Assembly: GCA_028279215.1 (NCBI GenBank)
Contig: JANQOF010000053.1
Coordinates: 1 to 55,326 of the forward strand
Direction: 5' to 3'
DNA length: 55,326 nucleotides
Source: Pirellulales bacterium
Lineage (GTDB): Bacteria > Planctomycetota > Planctomycetia > Pirellulales > Lacipirellulaceae
This document shows positions 1 to 7,989 of this stretch, one piece after another. Made by a program: the position numbers and the translations under genes. Within the stretch, counting starts at the first letter, position 1, and the number at the start of each line of letters is the position of its first letter. The notes below the pieces were generated by a model, which was given only the letters and a program-made list of their open reading frames with translations, searched no databases and had not been told where the DNA came from.

Positions 1-140
1 CTCGCCTGACGCAAAGTGCGCGCGGCCTAACGGTAGGTGCTTGCAACGTATCACACCAGTGGCTCACTTTCCACAAAAAACCGCCCACAAAAAGCCGCGA
101 ATCGAGCGCTGGTTCGCGGAGCGAAACGCGACAAATGCGT

Positions 141-174
141 GCCCGTTCGCAAACATTGCCCGTTCGCAAACATT
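141..174. repeat. Perfect tandem repeat, 17 bp x 2
   Basis: The 17-mer GCCCGTTCGCAAACATT occurs at 141-157 and again immediately at 158-174. It lies in non-coding sequence left of the terminator of the first gene. No function is evident; it may be a slippage product. Confidence 0.8.
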
Positions 175-185
175 GATCGACGCGC

Positions 186-224
186 AAAAAAAAGCACCCG
201 CGACCGATCCCGGCCGCGGGTGTG
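186..224 (-). terminator. Rho-independent terminator of the leftward PEP-CTERM gene
   Basis: Inverted repeat with arms CACCCGCG (195-202) and CGCGGGTG (215-222). In the leftward direction the stem is followed by eight T residues (the A run at 186-193). It lies about 35 bases past the stop codon of the gene at 259-1074, so it should end that leftward transcript. Confidence 0.8.
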
Positions 225-258
225 CGTACATCGCTATCTCAACTTTTGAACAATCGAC

Positions 259-1074
259 TTAACGCTTCGACGAACGAAGTCGCATCCATGCCAGACCGCC
301 CAGGCCCAAGCCGACTAGCGCCAGCGAACCTGGTTCGGGAACGACGGTGTTGTCACCGACGGCGAACAGGAAGGTAGAAACATCGCTTGTGAGTAGTTCT
401 CCACCCATGGGTGTGCCCGAGGCGGAGATATCTACCGAGTACAAGCCGGGTTCGCTGAAGCCCCAGTTTAGGTGGAAGTGGCCCCCTGGTTCACGGACGA
501 TGGCGTCAGGAAGTCCATCACCCGTTGCGGCTAGGAGCTCAAAATTTGGAGCGGGTGTCCACATTGTGAACTCACCTGGGCCATCAACATTAAGGATGTT
601 AACCGTAATGGGGCCATCCCACTCTATGGCTGGTTCCTCGTCTTCGTCATGCCCATCTTCATCGTGTCCATCCTCGTCATGTCCATCTTCTCCGTCATGA
701 TCATGCTCCTCTTCCTCTAGGATGCCTAGGCCCAAGAACGGGACACCCGACTCATTCGTGATCGGCAGATACCACACCGGATTACCGCCCACAAGGTCCG
801 CAAATGGCCCGTTGCCGACATCGAGTGTCGAACTGGTAGGCACGCGGGCGAAGACTTCGTCTGCCTCAAATTCCATGCTACCCATCATGAGTTCGCCGTC
901 CAAGATCGTGTCGCCTTCGTCTTCGAAGTGCCAAGCGACTTCAAGTTCGCCGTCATGGTACTCAACGGCAATGTCACCATGACCTGCGGAATATTCGATC
1001 TGCGCCAAGACAGATGCGTTGATTGCACCTCCGATGGCCACACTCAGAACAAAGAATCGATAAATCGAGTTCAT
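259..1074 (-). CDS. Secreted PEP-CTERM protein with choice-of-anchor-M-like domain and His/Asp-rich tract
   Basis: 271 aa. The start at 1074 is preferred over an upstream in-frame codon because it follows a GGGAG ribosome site and begins a signal peptide (residues 1-24). A GHGDI motif (31-35) and an HFHxxWxFxxPGxY motif (199-212) resemble the TIGR03769/choice-of-anchor-M type of surface domain. Between them, residues 121-147 form an almost pure Glu/Asp/His tract with repeats of GHDED, a likely metal-binding loop. The C-terminus (246-271) has VPEP, a hydrophobic helix and basic residues, which is a PEP-CTERM exosortase sorting signal. It is the last gene of the leftward group headed by a Fur-type regulator and shares its GHxDI and HxHxxW motifs with the next gene upstream. 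Extracellular metal binding is an inference. Confidence 0.82.
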   Translation of the reverse strand: MNSIYRFFVLSVAIGGAINASVLAQIEYSAGHGDIAVEYHDGELEVAWHFEDEGDTILDGELMMGSMEFEADEVFARVPTSSTLDVGNGPFADLVGGNPVWYLPITNESGVPFLGLGILEEEEHDHDGEDGHDEDGHDEDGHDEDEEPAIEWDGPITVNILNVDGPGEFTMWTPAPNFELLAATGDGLPDAIVREPGGHFHLNWGFSEPGLYSVDISASGTPMGGELLTSDVSTFLFAVGDNTVVPEPGSLALVGLGLGGLAWMRLRSSKR

Positions 1075-1203
1075 TATGCTAACTCCCAAGTTTGTATTCT
1101 TCTGTGAATGAAACGTTTGCGGGCGAAGCCCACAACAAACAAAAAACAACGATTGCTAAGGTCACTACGAATAGCTTGTAGCTAAGGATGCATTGGTATC
1201 AGT

Positions 1204-2259
1204 TCACATGCACCTCCCGGTCCGAGGAGCTAGCCTCAGCAAGAGAACGAAGCCAAATATCGTGCCGAACAAGCTGGTCGGTTCGGGAACCAATTGCGTC
1301 GAAGCCGCAAGGTTCGACGTGTAAACTGTGCCGAACAAGTTCTTCCAATCGAGATAGTCGGAAGCGTCGACGACGCCTCCGTTTCCGTTACCACCGAGCA
1401 CGAAGCCGTTTTCGGTGCCTCCCAAGTTATCTCGCCAAACGGTGTAGTCGGCCAGATTTACGGTGCCGTCGCCGTTGAAGTCCCCAGGCTGACTAGTGGG
1501 ATCCGTCTGCGAGGTATCATCTCCCACCAGGAACGTGAGAGTTGTCGTGCCATCGACTTCTCCAGCCGTGCTATGCATAGCGTTTAAGCCTAGCACTACT
1601 TCGTACACTCCAGGCAACGTAAAACTCCAGTTGTAGTGGTCGTGGCCACCGATAGAATCGTTGAAAAAATCGTCGCCTTCGTCGACGCCGTCTAGCGAAA
1701 CGAAGTAAACTCCGTCCGGTTGGCCGACTCCGTCGTTTTGCCATAGCGAAACTTCGCCCGAGACACCGTCGACCTCAGGTGCGAGTGTCACTTCACGGAG
1801 CGACCAGACGAGATCACTTGACCACTGTGATGCGGGCGTCAAAGTGTCGCTAGCAATTCCCATGAAAGGAAACCCAGGGGTACTCCCCTGATTTAGGTTC
1901 CAGAAGTAATCATCCACCTCTACGCCCACGAAATCCCATTTAGGCCCTGAGCGGTCGATGTCGTCAAAGATATCGTCGGGGTCGCCTACGTCGTATCCGC
2001 GAATAAGTGGTGGGTCGCCAACACGGATGGCGACCGAGCTGGCATCGACGATCCGGTCTTCGATAGGACTGCCATCCTCAAACTTGAGACTTGGATCGAA
2101 TCGAATCTTGAGTTCGAAGCGATCCGGTTGCATTTCGTAGATGGGGATGATATCGGAATGGCCCTCCTTATAGACCGGCAGTGTTGCTTCGACCGTAAGC
2201 GGCAGGAGCATAGGTCCGACCATCGCCAGCAAGATGGGCTTCAACTCTTGGGACTTCAT
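1204..2259 (-). CDS. Secreted choice-of-anchor-M-like protein with dockerin-type repeats and PEP-CTERM
   Basis: 351 aa. Its ATG (2259-2257) shares one base with the stop codon of the upstream DUF1559 gene (TGATG), so translation is probably coupled and an upstream GTG/TTG start is not needed. A hydrophobic export segment spans residues 8-25. A GHSDI motif lies at 33-37 and HDHxxWxFxxPGxY at 206-219, as in the neighbouring 271-aa protein. Residues 258-310 hold two Ca-binding dockerin type I-like loops (GDFNGDGTVNLADY and a second Asp-rich loop). A VPEP-hydrophobic-basic tail starts near 324. It is predicted to be exported and held at the surface. The shared fold with its neighbour is an inference from the motifs. 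Confidence 0.83.
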   Translation of the reverse strand: MKSQELKPILLAMVGPMLLPLTVEATLPVYKEGHSDIIPIYEMQPDRFELKIRFDPSLKFEDGSPIEDRIVDASSVAIRVGDPPLIRGYDVGDPDDIFDDIDRSGPKWDFVGVEVDDYFWNLNQGSTPGFPFMGIASDTLTPASQWSSDLVWSLREVTLAPEVDGVSGEVSLWQNDGVGQPDGVYFVSLDGVDEGDDFFNDSIGGHDHYNWSFTLPGVYEVVLGLNAMHSTAGEVDGTTTLTFLVGDDTSQTDPTSQPGDFNGDGTVNLADYTVWRDNLGGTENGFVLGGNGNGGVVDASDYLDWKNLFGTVYTSNLAASTQLVPEPTSLFGTIFGFVLLLRLAPRTGRCM

Positions 2260-3350
2260 CACTCTGTTCCTTCGTTTGTCTCGCCGCCATTGCGGCTTCC
2301 CATGCCCCACCACAAGACGTCTTCGATGTTCTCTGTAGCGAACTTCACTGCACCGTCACCCATCAGCACGAGGGCGCCGCCAGGGTGCGGACTACTCGCG
2401 GTAATCATGTTCATTCCGTTGGATTCACCTCCGTACACGTGGCAGCTTCGCGCATTGATGGGAAGCATGTGCATGTAGGTGTTGCCAATCGTCGTCCAAC
2501 CCGAGGCCCAGGACCTTCCGATCGGTAGCGAGAACCAACGCTCGGGCGTCTTGACCGAACCACAGTAGTCTGCCCAGCCCTCGATCGTCCTATCCTCCGC
2601 AGTGGTTCCGGCACAAAACGACTGTGCTGACTTTGGTCCACTAATCATGTCGACTGGTCCCATGCCATTGGCAATCCTGCGCTCGGCCACCGCTGCTGTG
2701 TTCGATAAGCCATCCGTGACATGCTTGGCTGAGACGATTTCCTGTTGCCAGGGGGAAGACTCCATGGGATTTGTCAATCCAAACATTCCATTGGATTTAG
2801 TGATTGGACCCCCACCGGCTGGCCCCGTAGTCCCCGTAAGCCATCCGACGTTTCCGGCATAGCTGCCCGGAGCAGGCAAGGCGGTTCCAACGATGGCGCT
2901 CGTTTCCACCTTTTCCGAAGGGCATAACAATGTTGGCAAGACCGTAGCAACAGCCGCCGCGTTGGGATGATCGGCGGAGATCTTCAATCGGCTGTAATGA
3001 CTGGAGGAGGACAAACCGCACTGGTCCATCATGCCTACTTCAAGATCGATGGAATCGTATAGCGCGGTCTGCTCCATCATAGGAAGCAGCGGAACGATCC
3101 AACTCGTAAAGCCGGGACCACATCCTCCGTCCACCTCTGCGCTGCCCGTAACCTGAGTCGGAAAGTGGCCATGGGCGGAGTGGTAGTTGTGCAAGGCAAC
3201 ACCAATCTGCTTGAGGTGGTTCATGCATTGCACGCGCCGAGCGCTTTCTCTTGCCGATTGGACGGCAGGCAGAAGCAGCGCGACCAGCACGCCAATGATC
3301 GCAATGACAACCAACAACTCAACGAGAGTAAAGCCAGATATTCGCCGCAT
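2259..3350 (-). CDS. DUF1559 domain protein with type IV prepilin leader
   Basis: 363 aa. The N-terminus carries a class III leader with cleavage expected after Gly6 (SG|FTLVE, Glu11 at the +5 position) and a long hydrophobic helix, followed by the family signature [14 protein letters not shown]. The C-terminal half has the typical DUF1559 elements ([24 protein letters not shown]). DUF1559 proteins are greatly expanded in planctomycetes and are thought to be pilin-like surface proteins. It is translationally coupled to the downstream choice-of-anchor-M-like gene, which suggests that the two products work together. The upstream ribosome site is weak. Confidence 0.93.
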   Translation of the reverse strand: MRRISGFTLVELLVVIAIIGVLVALLLPAVQSARESARRVQCMNHLKQIGVALHNYHSAHGHFPTQVTGSAEVDGGCGPGFTSWIVPLLPMMEQTALYDSIDLEVGMMDQCGLSSSSHYSRLKISADHPNAAAVATVLPTLLCPSEKVETSAIVGTALPAPGSYAGNVGWLTGTTGPAGGGPITKSNGMFGLTNPMESSPWQQEIVSAKHVTDGLSNTAAVAERRIANGMGPVDMISGPKSAQSFCAGTTAEDRTIEGWADYCGSVKTPERWFSLPIGRSWASGWTTIGNTYMHMLPINARSCHVYGGESNGMNMITASSPHPGGALVLMGDGAVKFATENIEDVLWWGMGSRNGGETNEGTE

Positions 3351-3443
3351 CGATCCAACCAGGCGCGCATCGCGCGCAACAAGCCACTATCGGGAAGAAT
3401 GTGCTTGCCAACGCTACGAGCGATGGCTAAGTCACGACAACTC

Positions 3444-3872
3444 TCAGGCTGCAGAGGTGTCGGGTGGCCCGCGCTCAGAAGAAGAAGCGCCGCGGACGGC
3501 AAAGCAAGGAGAATCGTATCGGGCGATCGCTATTTCCGAGGAAACCGGCGACGCAATAAGGACGTTTGGTTGAAGCGTGTAGCCGACGCTGATCTTCCCC
3601 ATCAACGTGCACGCTACACAATCGTTGTCGTCGCAACCGGTCGCTCCACCTGAGGTCGGTGACTGCCAGAAGACTTGACTTGTCGCCACGCCGCTCGATT
3701 CCCGCCTTTGCTCCATTGCCGAATGGTGGTGATGACAACAACAACTTACCTGGCTTGCTGAAACCTCTCCAGCTATGCAGTGGTGATCGTGCAGCCCATG
3801 TCCGACGATGGCAATCAGCGCGTAGAGTGCCGCCAAGCAAAGGGAAGTCGCCTTTTGAAAGAAGGCTCGCAT
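3444..3872 (-). CDS. His/Cys-rich exported small protein (DUF2946-like)
   Basis: 142 aa. A hydrophobic segment (residues 8-24) is followed at once by a metal-ligand-rich stretch: H25, H28, H30, H31, C32, then CCC (44-46) and HHHH (47-50), and further C80, C85 and C88 in a CDDNDCVAC arrangement. This resembles the loosely defined DUF2946 group found near metal-uptake genes, but the assignment is tentative. It is the first gene after the Fur-family regulator on the same strand and has a TGCAA direct repeat in its upstream region. A periplasmic metal-binding role is inferred. The C-terminal 40 residues have no recognisable feature. Confidence 0.65.
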   Translation of the reverse strand: MRAFFQKATSLCLAALYALIAIVGHGLHDHHCIAGEVSASQVSCCCHHHHSAMEQRRESSGVATSQVFWQSPTSGGATGCDDNDCVACTLMGKISVGYTLQPNVLIASPVSSEIAIARYDSPCFAVRGASSSERGPPDTSAA

Positions 3873-3930
3873 AACTGAGCGACTTTAGCGCGGAGGAAGG
3901 GGAACGGTAAGCCCCACGATTGTACGCATA

Positions 3931-3947
3931 ATGCAAATCAATTGCAA
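3931..3947 (-). promoter_or_regulatory. Candidate operator: ATGCAA-N5-TTGCAA
   Basis: On the + strand, ATGCAA (3931-3936) and TTGCAA (3942-3947) are 11 bp apart, about one helical turn. The site lies between the Fur-family gene and the His/Cys-rich gene. The same spacing and core occur in front of the regulator gene itself (4484-4500), so it may be the binding site of that regulator. Confidence 0.45.
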
Positions 3948-3989
3948 GAAGCCAGGTGCCCACGATGTCTTTCGGCACACCCTGCGTAG

Positions 3990-4433
3990 TTACTCTGTGG
4001 AGCACTGACCGCAATGGCCTCGCAACAGCACCTCCGTGATGGTCCCCAGTATATCACGTCGAGGCCCACGACTAGGGCTAATTGCGACTTTGAAGTCTTT
4101 GAGGCACAAAAGTTTGCCGCAATCGACGCACATGAAGTGAGGATGCTCCAGCGTGTCCGCGCCCTCGATTTGCCGCAGCTCGAATCGCCGGATTTGGTCG
4201 CCCAAGTCGAGGCGCGTGAGCAAGCGCGATTCCGCCATCTCGTTAAGACACCGAAACAGTGTCGACTGGTCGAACCCTTCGTCGCCGAGCGCTTCGACGA
4301 CATCGGCATGGCTTTGCGGACTACCAGCAACAGCGAGCATCTTGAGTACGGCCACGCGCGCTGCGGTTGCACGCAAACCCGCCTCACGTAGCACGTTTTT
4401 CGCCCAATTGGTGTCGCGCGAGGTTGCGGGCAT
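3990..4433 (-). CDS. Fur-family transcriptional regulator, possibly Zur-like
   Basis: 147 aa, the usual length of the family. An N-terminal winged helix (LRATAARVAVLKML, with recognition helix DQSTLFRCLNEM at 55-66) precedes a dimerisation domain containing HPHFMCVDC (H97, H99, C102, C105) and a terminal CGQC (C141, C144). These give the two CxxC pairs of the structural zinc site and a His-rich regulatory site. The start at 4433 has an AAGGAGA ribosome site. Which metal is sensed cannot be settled from sequence. The His/Cys-rich and His/Asp-rich proteins encoded downstream favour zinc. Direct repeats of TTGCAA in its own promoter suggest autoregulation. Confidence 0.9.
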   Translation of the reverse strand: MPATSRDTNWAKNVLREAGLRATAARVAVLKMLAVAGSPQSHADVVEALGDEGFDQSTLFRCLNEMAESRLLTRLDLGDQIRRFELRQIEGADTLEHPHFMCVDCGKLLCLKDFKVAISPSRGPRRDILGTITEVLLRGHCGQCSTE

Positions 4434-4464
4434 CCAGGTCTCCTTCGTCTCCTTCAGAGGGTGC

Positions 4465-4506
4465 TTGCAAGATTATCGCATTATTGCAAGTGCGTTGCAA
4501 GTGCAA
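4465..4506 (-). promoter_or_regulatory. Cluster of TTGCAA elements upstream of the Fur-family gene
   Basis: TTGCAA occurs at 4465-4470, 4484-4489 and 4495-4500, and GTGCAA at 4501-4506. The 4484/4495 pair has the same 11-bp spacing as the pair at 3931-3947. The cluster is 32-73 bases upstream of the start codon, a suitable place for an autoregulatory operator. Confidence 0.5.
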
Positions 4507-4565
4507 TCGTCGCCCTCTGCTCGCCGAATATCGAGCTTAGTGTGCGCCCAGCCTTTGTAGAAGGC

Positions 4566-6305
4566 TCAACCGAAGCGTTTCACAGTCCACATCGCCAAGC
4601 CGGCGAGGGCGACTAGGCACGCCGCCGAAGGCTCCGGGACTGCGTTGACGTTCGCCACAAGCAAGCCTTGCGTGCCGTCTTCGAAAAAGGCGGTAAACAA
4701 CACCTCGCCACTGTTGTTGAAAGCAAATGCAGAATTCCAGAGTGGATAGGCGCCGAACTCGAGGCGATCGATGGTTCGGAGATCTTGTCCCGCGTGGTTG
4801 CCTACGTCGACCAGATCGCCCGTTCGCGCAGCAATCTGCAACTTCCCCGTAACGTCTTGAGCAAATATGGCGCGAGTGCCATCGCTAAGTTCCGCTTGGA
4901 ATGCTAGTCGACCTCGATCGTTGAACACCGGTCTTCGGGCGGCGGCAAAACGAATATCTCCTCCTAAGCCTGGCGCTGCATCCCTTTCAGCATAGAGAAG
5001 GCTCGGTTCGCCATCTTCGCTAAGCAACAGCACTTCAGTGCGGGACTCACCGTCCACATCTTCTAAATCAGTCTGTACAGCAGTCGCACCCAGATTGCTT
5101 ATAGCTAGGTACCAGGGATGAAACGCTTGGATGGTGAAGTCGGTCCCAGGAACTGGATCACCGCGGGCCGCGATTAGCTGGAGATCACCACTCCCACTAC
5201 TAAATACCATTTCGCCGAAGTAATCCACCGCGGCCACCTGACCCAAGTCGTTGTAAGTAATCGAATCGTAGAAAAATATGGGGCGCAAGGCGTCGATGTC
5301 TTGCTGTGAAGGACCAAGTATCTCCAGGTCGCTGGACTTCTTGAAAAAGAGACCCCAAGAGTCATCTGTCCTCGTAGCGTAGTACGTGACGTCGCCGTTT
5401 TGATCAATCGCCGGCGAGGCGAAGTAGTCGACTACTGTGCTGTTGCTACTGCCTCCAGGCAGAGGATCGCCAGGAACGGAAACGGCTTCGATCTCTCCGG
5501 TACTCTTAATTGCAAATATCCCCGATGAATGCTGAATACCGCTGTCGGCTGGAACACCCACTCCAGCCGCCACCGCAATGTCTCCTCGTTCATTCATCGA
5601 GAAAGGCAGAGATGGATTTGGGCCGAGTATTGGTCGGAACGGATCGGCCAGGTTCGTAATTAGCGTGCCGGCTGGAAATCTTGGTGCCTGTTCACCTTCG
5701 TGAACCACCAAGTCCAAACCATCATGATCGTGACGATAAATAGCAACATCCGCAACGTTGGTTGTGTGCCCACTGGGCCGCGTGACAAACGAGTGACGGA
5801 CTACGCCACGAAACGCGGTGTGCCCACTATCGTTTAGTCGGACGCTCTGGAATGTCTGCGCAAAAGGAGGAGGATAAGAGCTAGGCGCGAATCCCCCGAA
5901 AATGCCGTCGTCGGTAATCCCTGGCGCAACACCCCCGGCGTAAGCGATCCGCGTTAGTCCCTTCCCTCCACCCTCGGAGTAGAGGCCCAAGTTGTCGAGT
6001 CCGATCGTAGTCGGTCCTGCTTCTGAAACAGCGGCCACACCGAGAACCTGCGCGAAAGTACTACCGCCAACAAGTAGAGGGCCCGAACCACCACCGCCAC
6101 CACCAGGTCGAAGTAGTTGCCGTGCCTCGAAAGCAACCTCGCCGTGGTTGTTCAGCACCGGTTCGTTGAACCATACATCTTGTTCGGCGACAGCCACCGT
6201 ACGCACGTTCGATAGAATGCGCCCGGCTTGAGCGTTCGCCCCGACGAGCATCAAAGGACCGACTGCCACCGCTAGGAGTAAAGCCTCGCTACGAGTGTTC
6301 TTCAT
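4566..6305 (-). CDS. Secreted PEP-CTERM protein with NxxGxxAF tandem repeats
   Basis: 579 aa from the ATG at 6305, which gives a Lys/Arg-led signal peptide ending near AQA (residue 27). The body is a series of repeats built on an N-x-x-G-x-x-A-F core (LNNHGEVAFEA, LNDSGHTAFRG, NERGDIAVAA, NDRGRLAFQAEL, NNSGEVLFTAFF), matching the choice-of-anchor tandem repeat group and probably forming a beta-propeller-like structure. A Gly7 run sits near residue 70. The C-terminus is VPEP, a hydrophobic helix and VKRFG, a PEP-CTERM signal. It is divergent from the enolase-superfamily gene across a 337-base gap. Its ligand or substrate is unknown. The start is uncertain because no strong ribosome site precedes it. 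Confidence 0.85.
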   Translation of the reverse strand: MKNTRSEALLLAVAVGPLMLVGANAQAGRILSNVRTVAVAEQDVWFNEPVLNNHGEVAFEARQLLRPGGGGGGSGPLLVGGSTFAQVLGVAAVSEAGPTTIGLDNLGLYSEGGGKGLTRIAYAGGVAPGITDDGIFGGFAPSSYPPPFAQTFQSVRLNDSGHTAFRGVVRHSFVTRPSGHTTNVADVAIYRHDHDGLDLVVHEGEQAPRFPAGTLITNLADPFRPILGPNPSLPFSMNERGDIAVAAGVGVPADSGIQHSSGIFAIKSTGEIEAVSVPGDPLPGGSSNSTVVDYFASPAIDQNGDVTYYATRTDDSWGLFFKKSSDLEILGPSQQDIDALRPIFFYDSITYNDLGQVAAVDYFGEMVFSSGSGDLQLIAARGDPVPGTDFTIQAFHPWYLAISNLGATAVQTDLEDVDGESRTEVLLLSEDGEPSLLYAERDAAPGLGGDIRFAAARRPVFNDRGRLAFQAELSDGTRAIFAQDVTGKLQIAARTGDLVDVGNHAGQDLRTIDRLEFGAYPLWNSAFAFNNSGEVLFTAFFEDGTQGLLVANVNAVPEPSAACLVALAGLAMWTVKRFG

Positions 6306-6642
6306 GAGATCATGCATCGATGAAGTGAGTATCGGCAGCAACCGATTTGTAGGAATTTCGAGAGCGAACCTCTGGCCGACTCAGTATACTCCGACGACCG
6401 TTCGGTGTATACGATTCTTGTGCCGGTCTTCACTCCATCGCAACAGGGGCGAATCCATTAGATTCGTCCTTCGGGACCGGCAACGACGGATTGATTATTC
6501 GACCAAGCCGCGGCTGGCTGTCGGGCGTACCTATGTTCGTGTGCAACTGCTAGGATAGGGGTTTTGGACACGAATCCGAAACTCTGCAAGGCAACACGAG
6601 CGTGGCCCCGGCGTTGAACAGTGACTGACATTGAGGTGATTG
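6306..6642. other. Divergent intergenic region, 337 bp
   Basis: The region separates the leftward PEP-CTERM gene from the rightward enolase-superfamily gene and must hold both promoters. It contains the imperfect palindrome at 6384-6412 and two small hairpins in series: CGAATC/GATTCG (6450-6466) and GTCC-TTCG-GGAC (6466-6477, with a stable TTCG loop). No coding sequence is supported here. Confidence 0.6.
6384..6412. promoter_or_regulatory. 29-bp imperfect palindrome, candidate operator
   Basis: Left arm GTATACTCCGA (6384-6394) and right arm TCGGTGTATAC (6402-6412) are reverse complements except for one base, with a 7-base spacer. The position in a divergent promoter region fits a binding site for a dimeric regulator. 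No such regulator is encoded next to it. Confidence 0.45.
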
Positions 6643-7938
6643 ATGAATCGGCGAGCTTTCTGGCGTCAAGCGGCACTAGGGGCGACGGCGCTTTCGATGC
6701 CTACCACAGACCTGTTCGCACAGGAACCTTCAGCCAACAGCGGCGATGAAGCGGTCGCGTTGCGGAAAAGGATCGTCGAAGCGCTCGCCGATTCCAATGC
6801 GACTATCAGCGGAGTCGATTTCTTTGGGGTACATGTCGATGCCGAGCGGCGTTTTTCTTACACGGTTCAAGAACACCGTCAGCATGCCTTTATTCAGCTT
6901 CGCGCCGGCGCACACGTGGGGTGGGCGGAAGCCAATCTTGGCTACAACAACGAGCATCCGAATGTCTCTGTTGAGAAACGGGTATGGAGGATGCACTGGT
7001 TTGCCGAGTTACTCGGCATGACGCTTGCCGAGGCGTTGGAACACCTTGAAACCAGCCGCGAAAAACACGACTACCGACAACTTGAGTATGCCGAAATGGC
7101 GCTTCTTGACCTTGCCGGGCGCGCGCTGGATCGCTCCTGCCTCGAACTGTTGGAACTGTCAGGACGCAACCCAATCCCTGGCGTTTATTGCATACTCAGC
7201 GATCAAGTCGATGTCGTGGCCAAGAAAGCTGCGAATGCACAAGAGCAGAACCTCCGCAGCCATCTCAAAGTCAAACTGTACGGCGACCGAGAGACGGACT
7301 TGGCCGTTGTTCGGGCCGCAAGGAAGGTGATCGGCTCGGACGCCTACCTGATTGGGGATGTGAACTTTGGCTACCGCCGAACCCAAACTGATGAATCGAT
7401 TGACAAGATTGCGGGCTCTCTGATTCGACTCCGAGAAGCGGGCTTGGACGGCTGTGAAGATCCCGCAGCCATGTCGCAAAGCCAGTGGGTACGTTTGCAA
7501 CATCTCGTTGGCACGCTTGATCTCGTGCCAGACGCCCCCCTGCGTCCAGCTTGGAAAGCCGCGGATCAAATTAGTGCGGAGATGGGGCGCGTCTTCAACA
7601 TGCACCCAGCCTGCATGGGCTCGCTCATTGAGCTAGCGACGCTGGGACGCCGCATTCAGTCTTGGGGAAAGCGTTTGATGGTCGGCGATTCATCGCTTGT
7701 TGGTCCGGCTTGCTCCACATGGCAACAACTCGCGATTGGGCTTCAAGCGGACTGGGTGGAGGCCATCGAGAAACCGCAAGAGAACGACGTTCTCCAGCAA
7801 TGCTTGTTGGATCAATGCACGATCCGCACCGATAGTGGCCGTTTTGCACTCAAAGAAGCTTCCCCCGGATTTGGCATGCAGATCGACGAGGGCCGCTTGA
7901 GACAATTGGCTTACGACACCTACTCGATCTCTACGTAG
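6643..7938 (+). CDS. Tat-exported enolase-superfamily (mandelate racemase/muconate-lactonizing-like) protein
   Basis: 431 aa. The ATG at 6643 follows GAGGTGAT at good spacing. The N-terminus (NRRAFWRQ plus a hydrophobic stretch to about residue 26) is a twin-arginine signal. In the C-terminal barrel a KxK pair (K209, K211 in LKVKLYGD) and acidic residues D239 (GDVN), E272 (CEDP) and D297 (PDAP) are placed like the catalytic lysines and three metal ligands of the MLE/MR group. H321 in NMHPACMG may be another active-site residue. Substrate specificity cannot be read. The convergent neighbour is an alpha-L-fucosidase, which hints at deoxy-sugar or sugar-acid metabolism, but this is only context. 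Confidence 0.82.
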   Translation: MNRRAFWRQAALGATALSMPTTDLFAQEPSANSGDEAVALRKRIVEALADSNATISGVDFFGVHVDAERRFSYTVQEHRQHAFIQLRAGAHVGWAEANLGYNNEHPNVSVEKRVWRMHWFAELLGMTLAEALEHLETSREKHDYRQLEYAEMALLDLAGRALDRSCLELLELSGRNPIPGVYCILSDQVDVVAKKAANAQEQNLRSHLKVKLYGDRETDLAVVRAARKVIGSDAYLIGDVNFGYRRTQTDESIDKIAGSLIRLREAGLDGCEDPAAMSQSQWVRLQHLVGTLDLVPDAPLRPAWKAADQISAEMGRVFNMHPACMGSLIELATLGRRIQSWGKRLMVGDSSLVGPACSTWQQLAIGLQADWVEAIEKPQENDVLQQCLLDQCTIRTDSGRFALKEASPGFGMQIDEGRLRQLAYDTYSIST

Positions 7939-7989
7939 CACTAAAGCTACTCTTGCGGTGGTTCCTTGGTGCTCCAACGCATCGAGTAG

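Noticed and set aside
347-982. Rightward ORFs of 117 and 86 codons opposite the PEP-CTERM gene
   Set aside because: They are low-complexity Ser/Pro-rich translations of the reverse complement of the His/Asp repeat and signal no known protein.
4550-4566. AGCCTT/AAGGCT hairpin as terminator of the NxxGxxAF gene
   Set aside because: The stem is only six base pairs, starts within the stop codon and is not followed by a T run.
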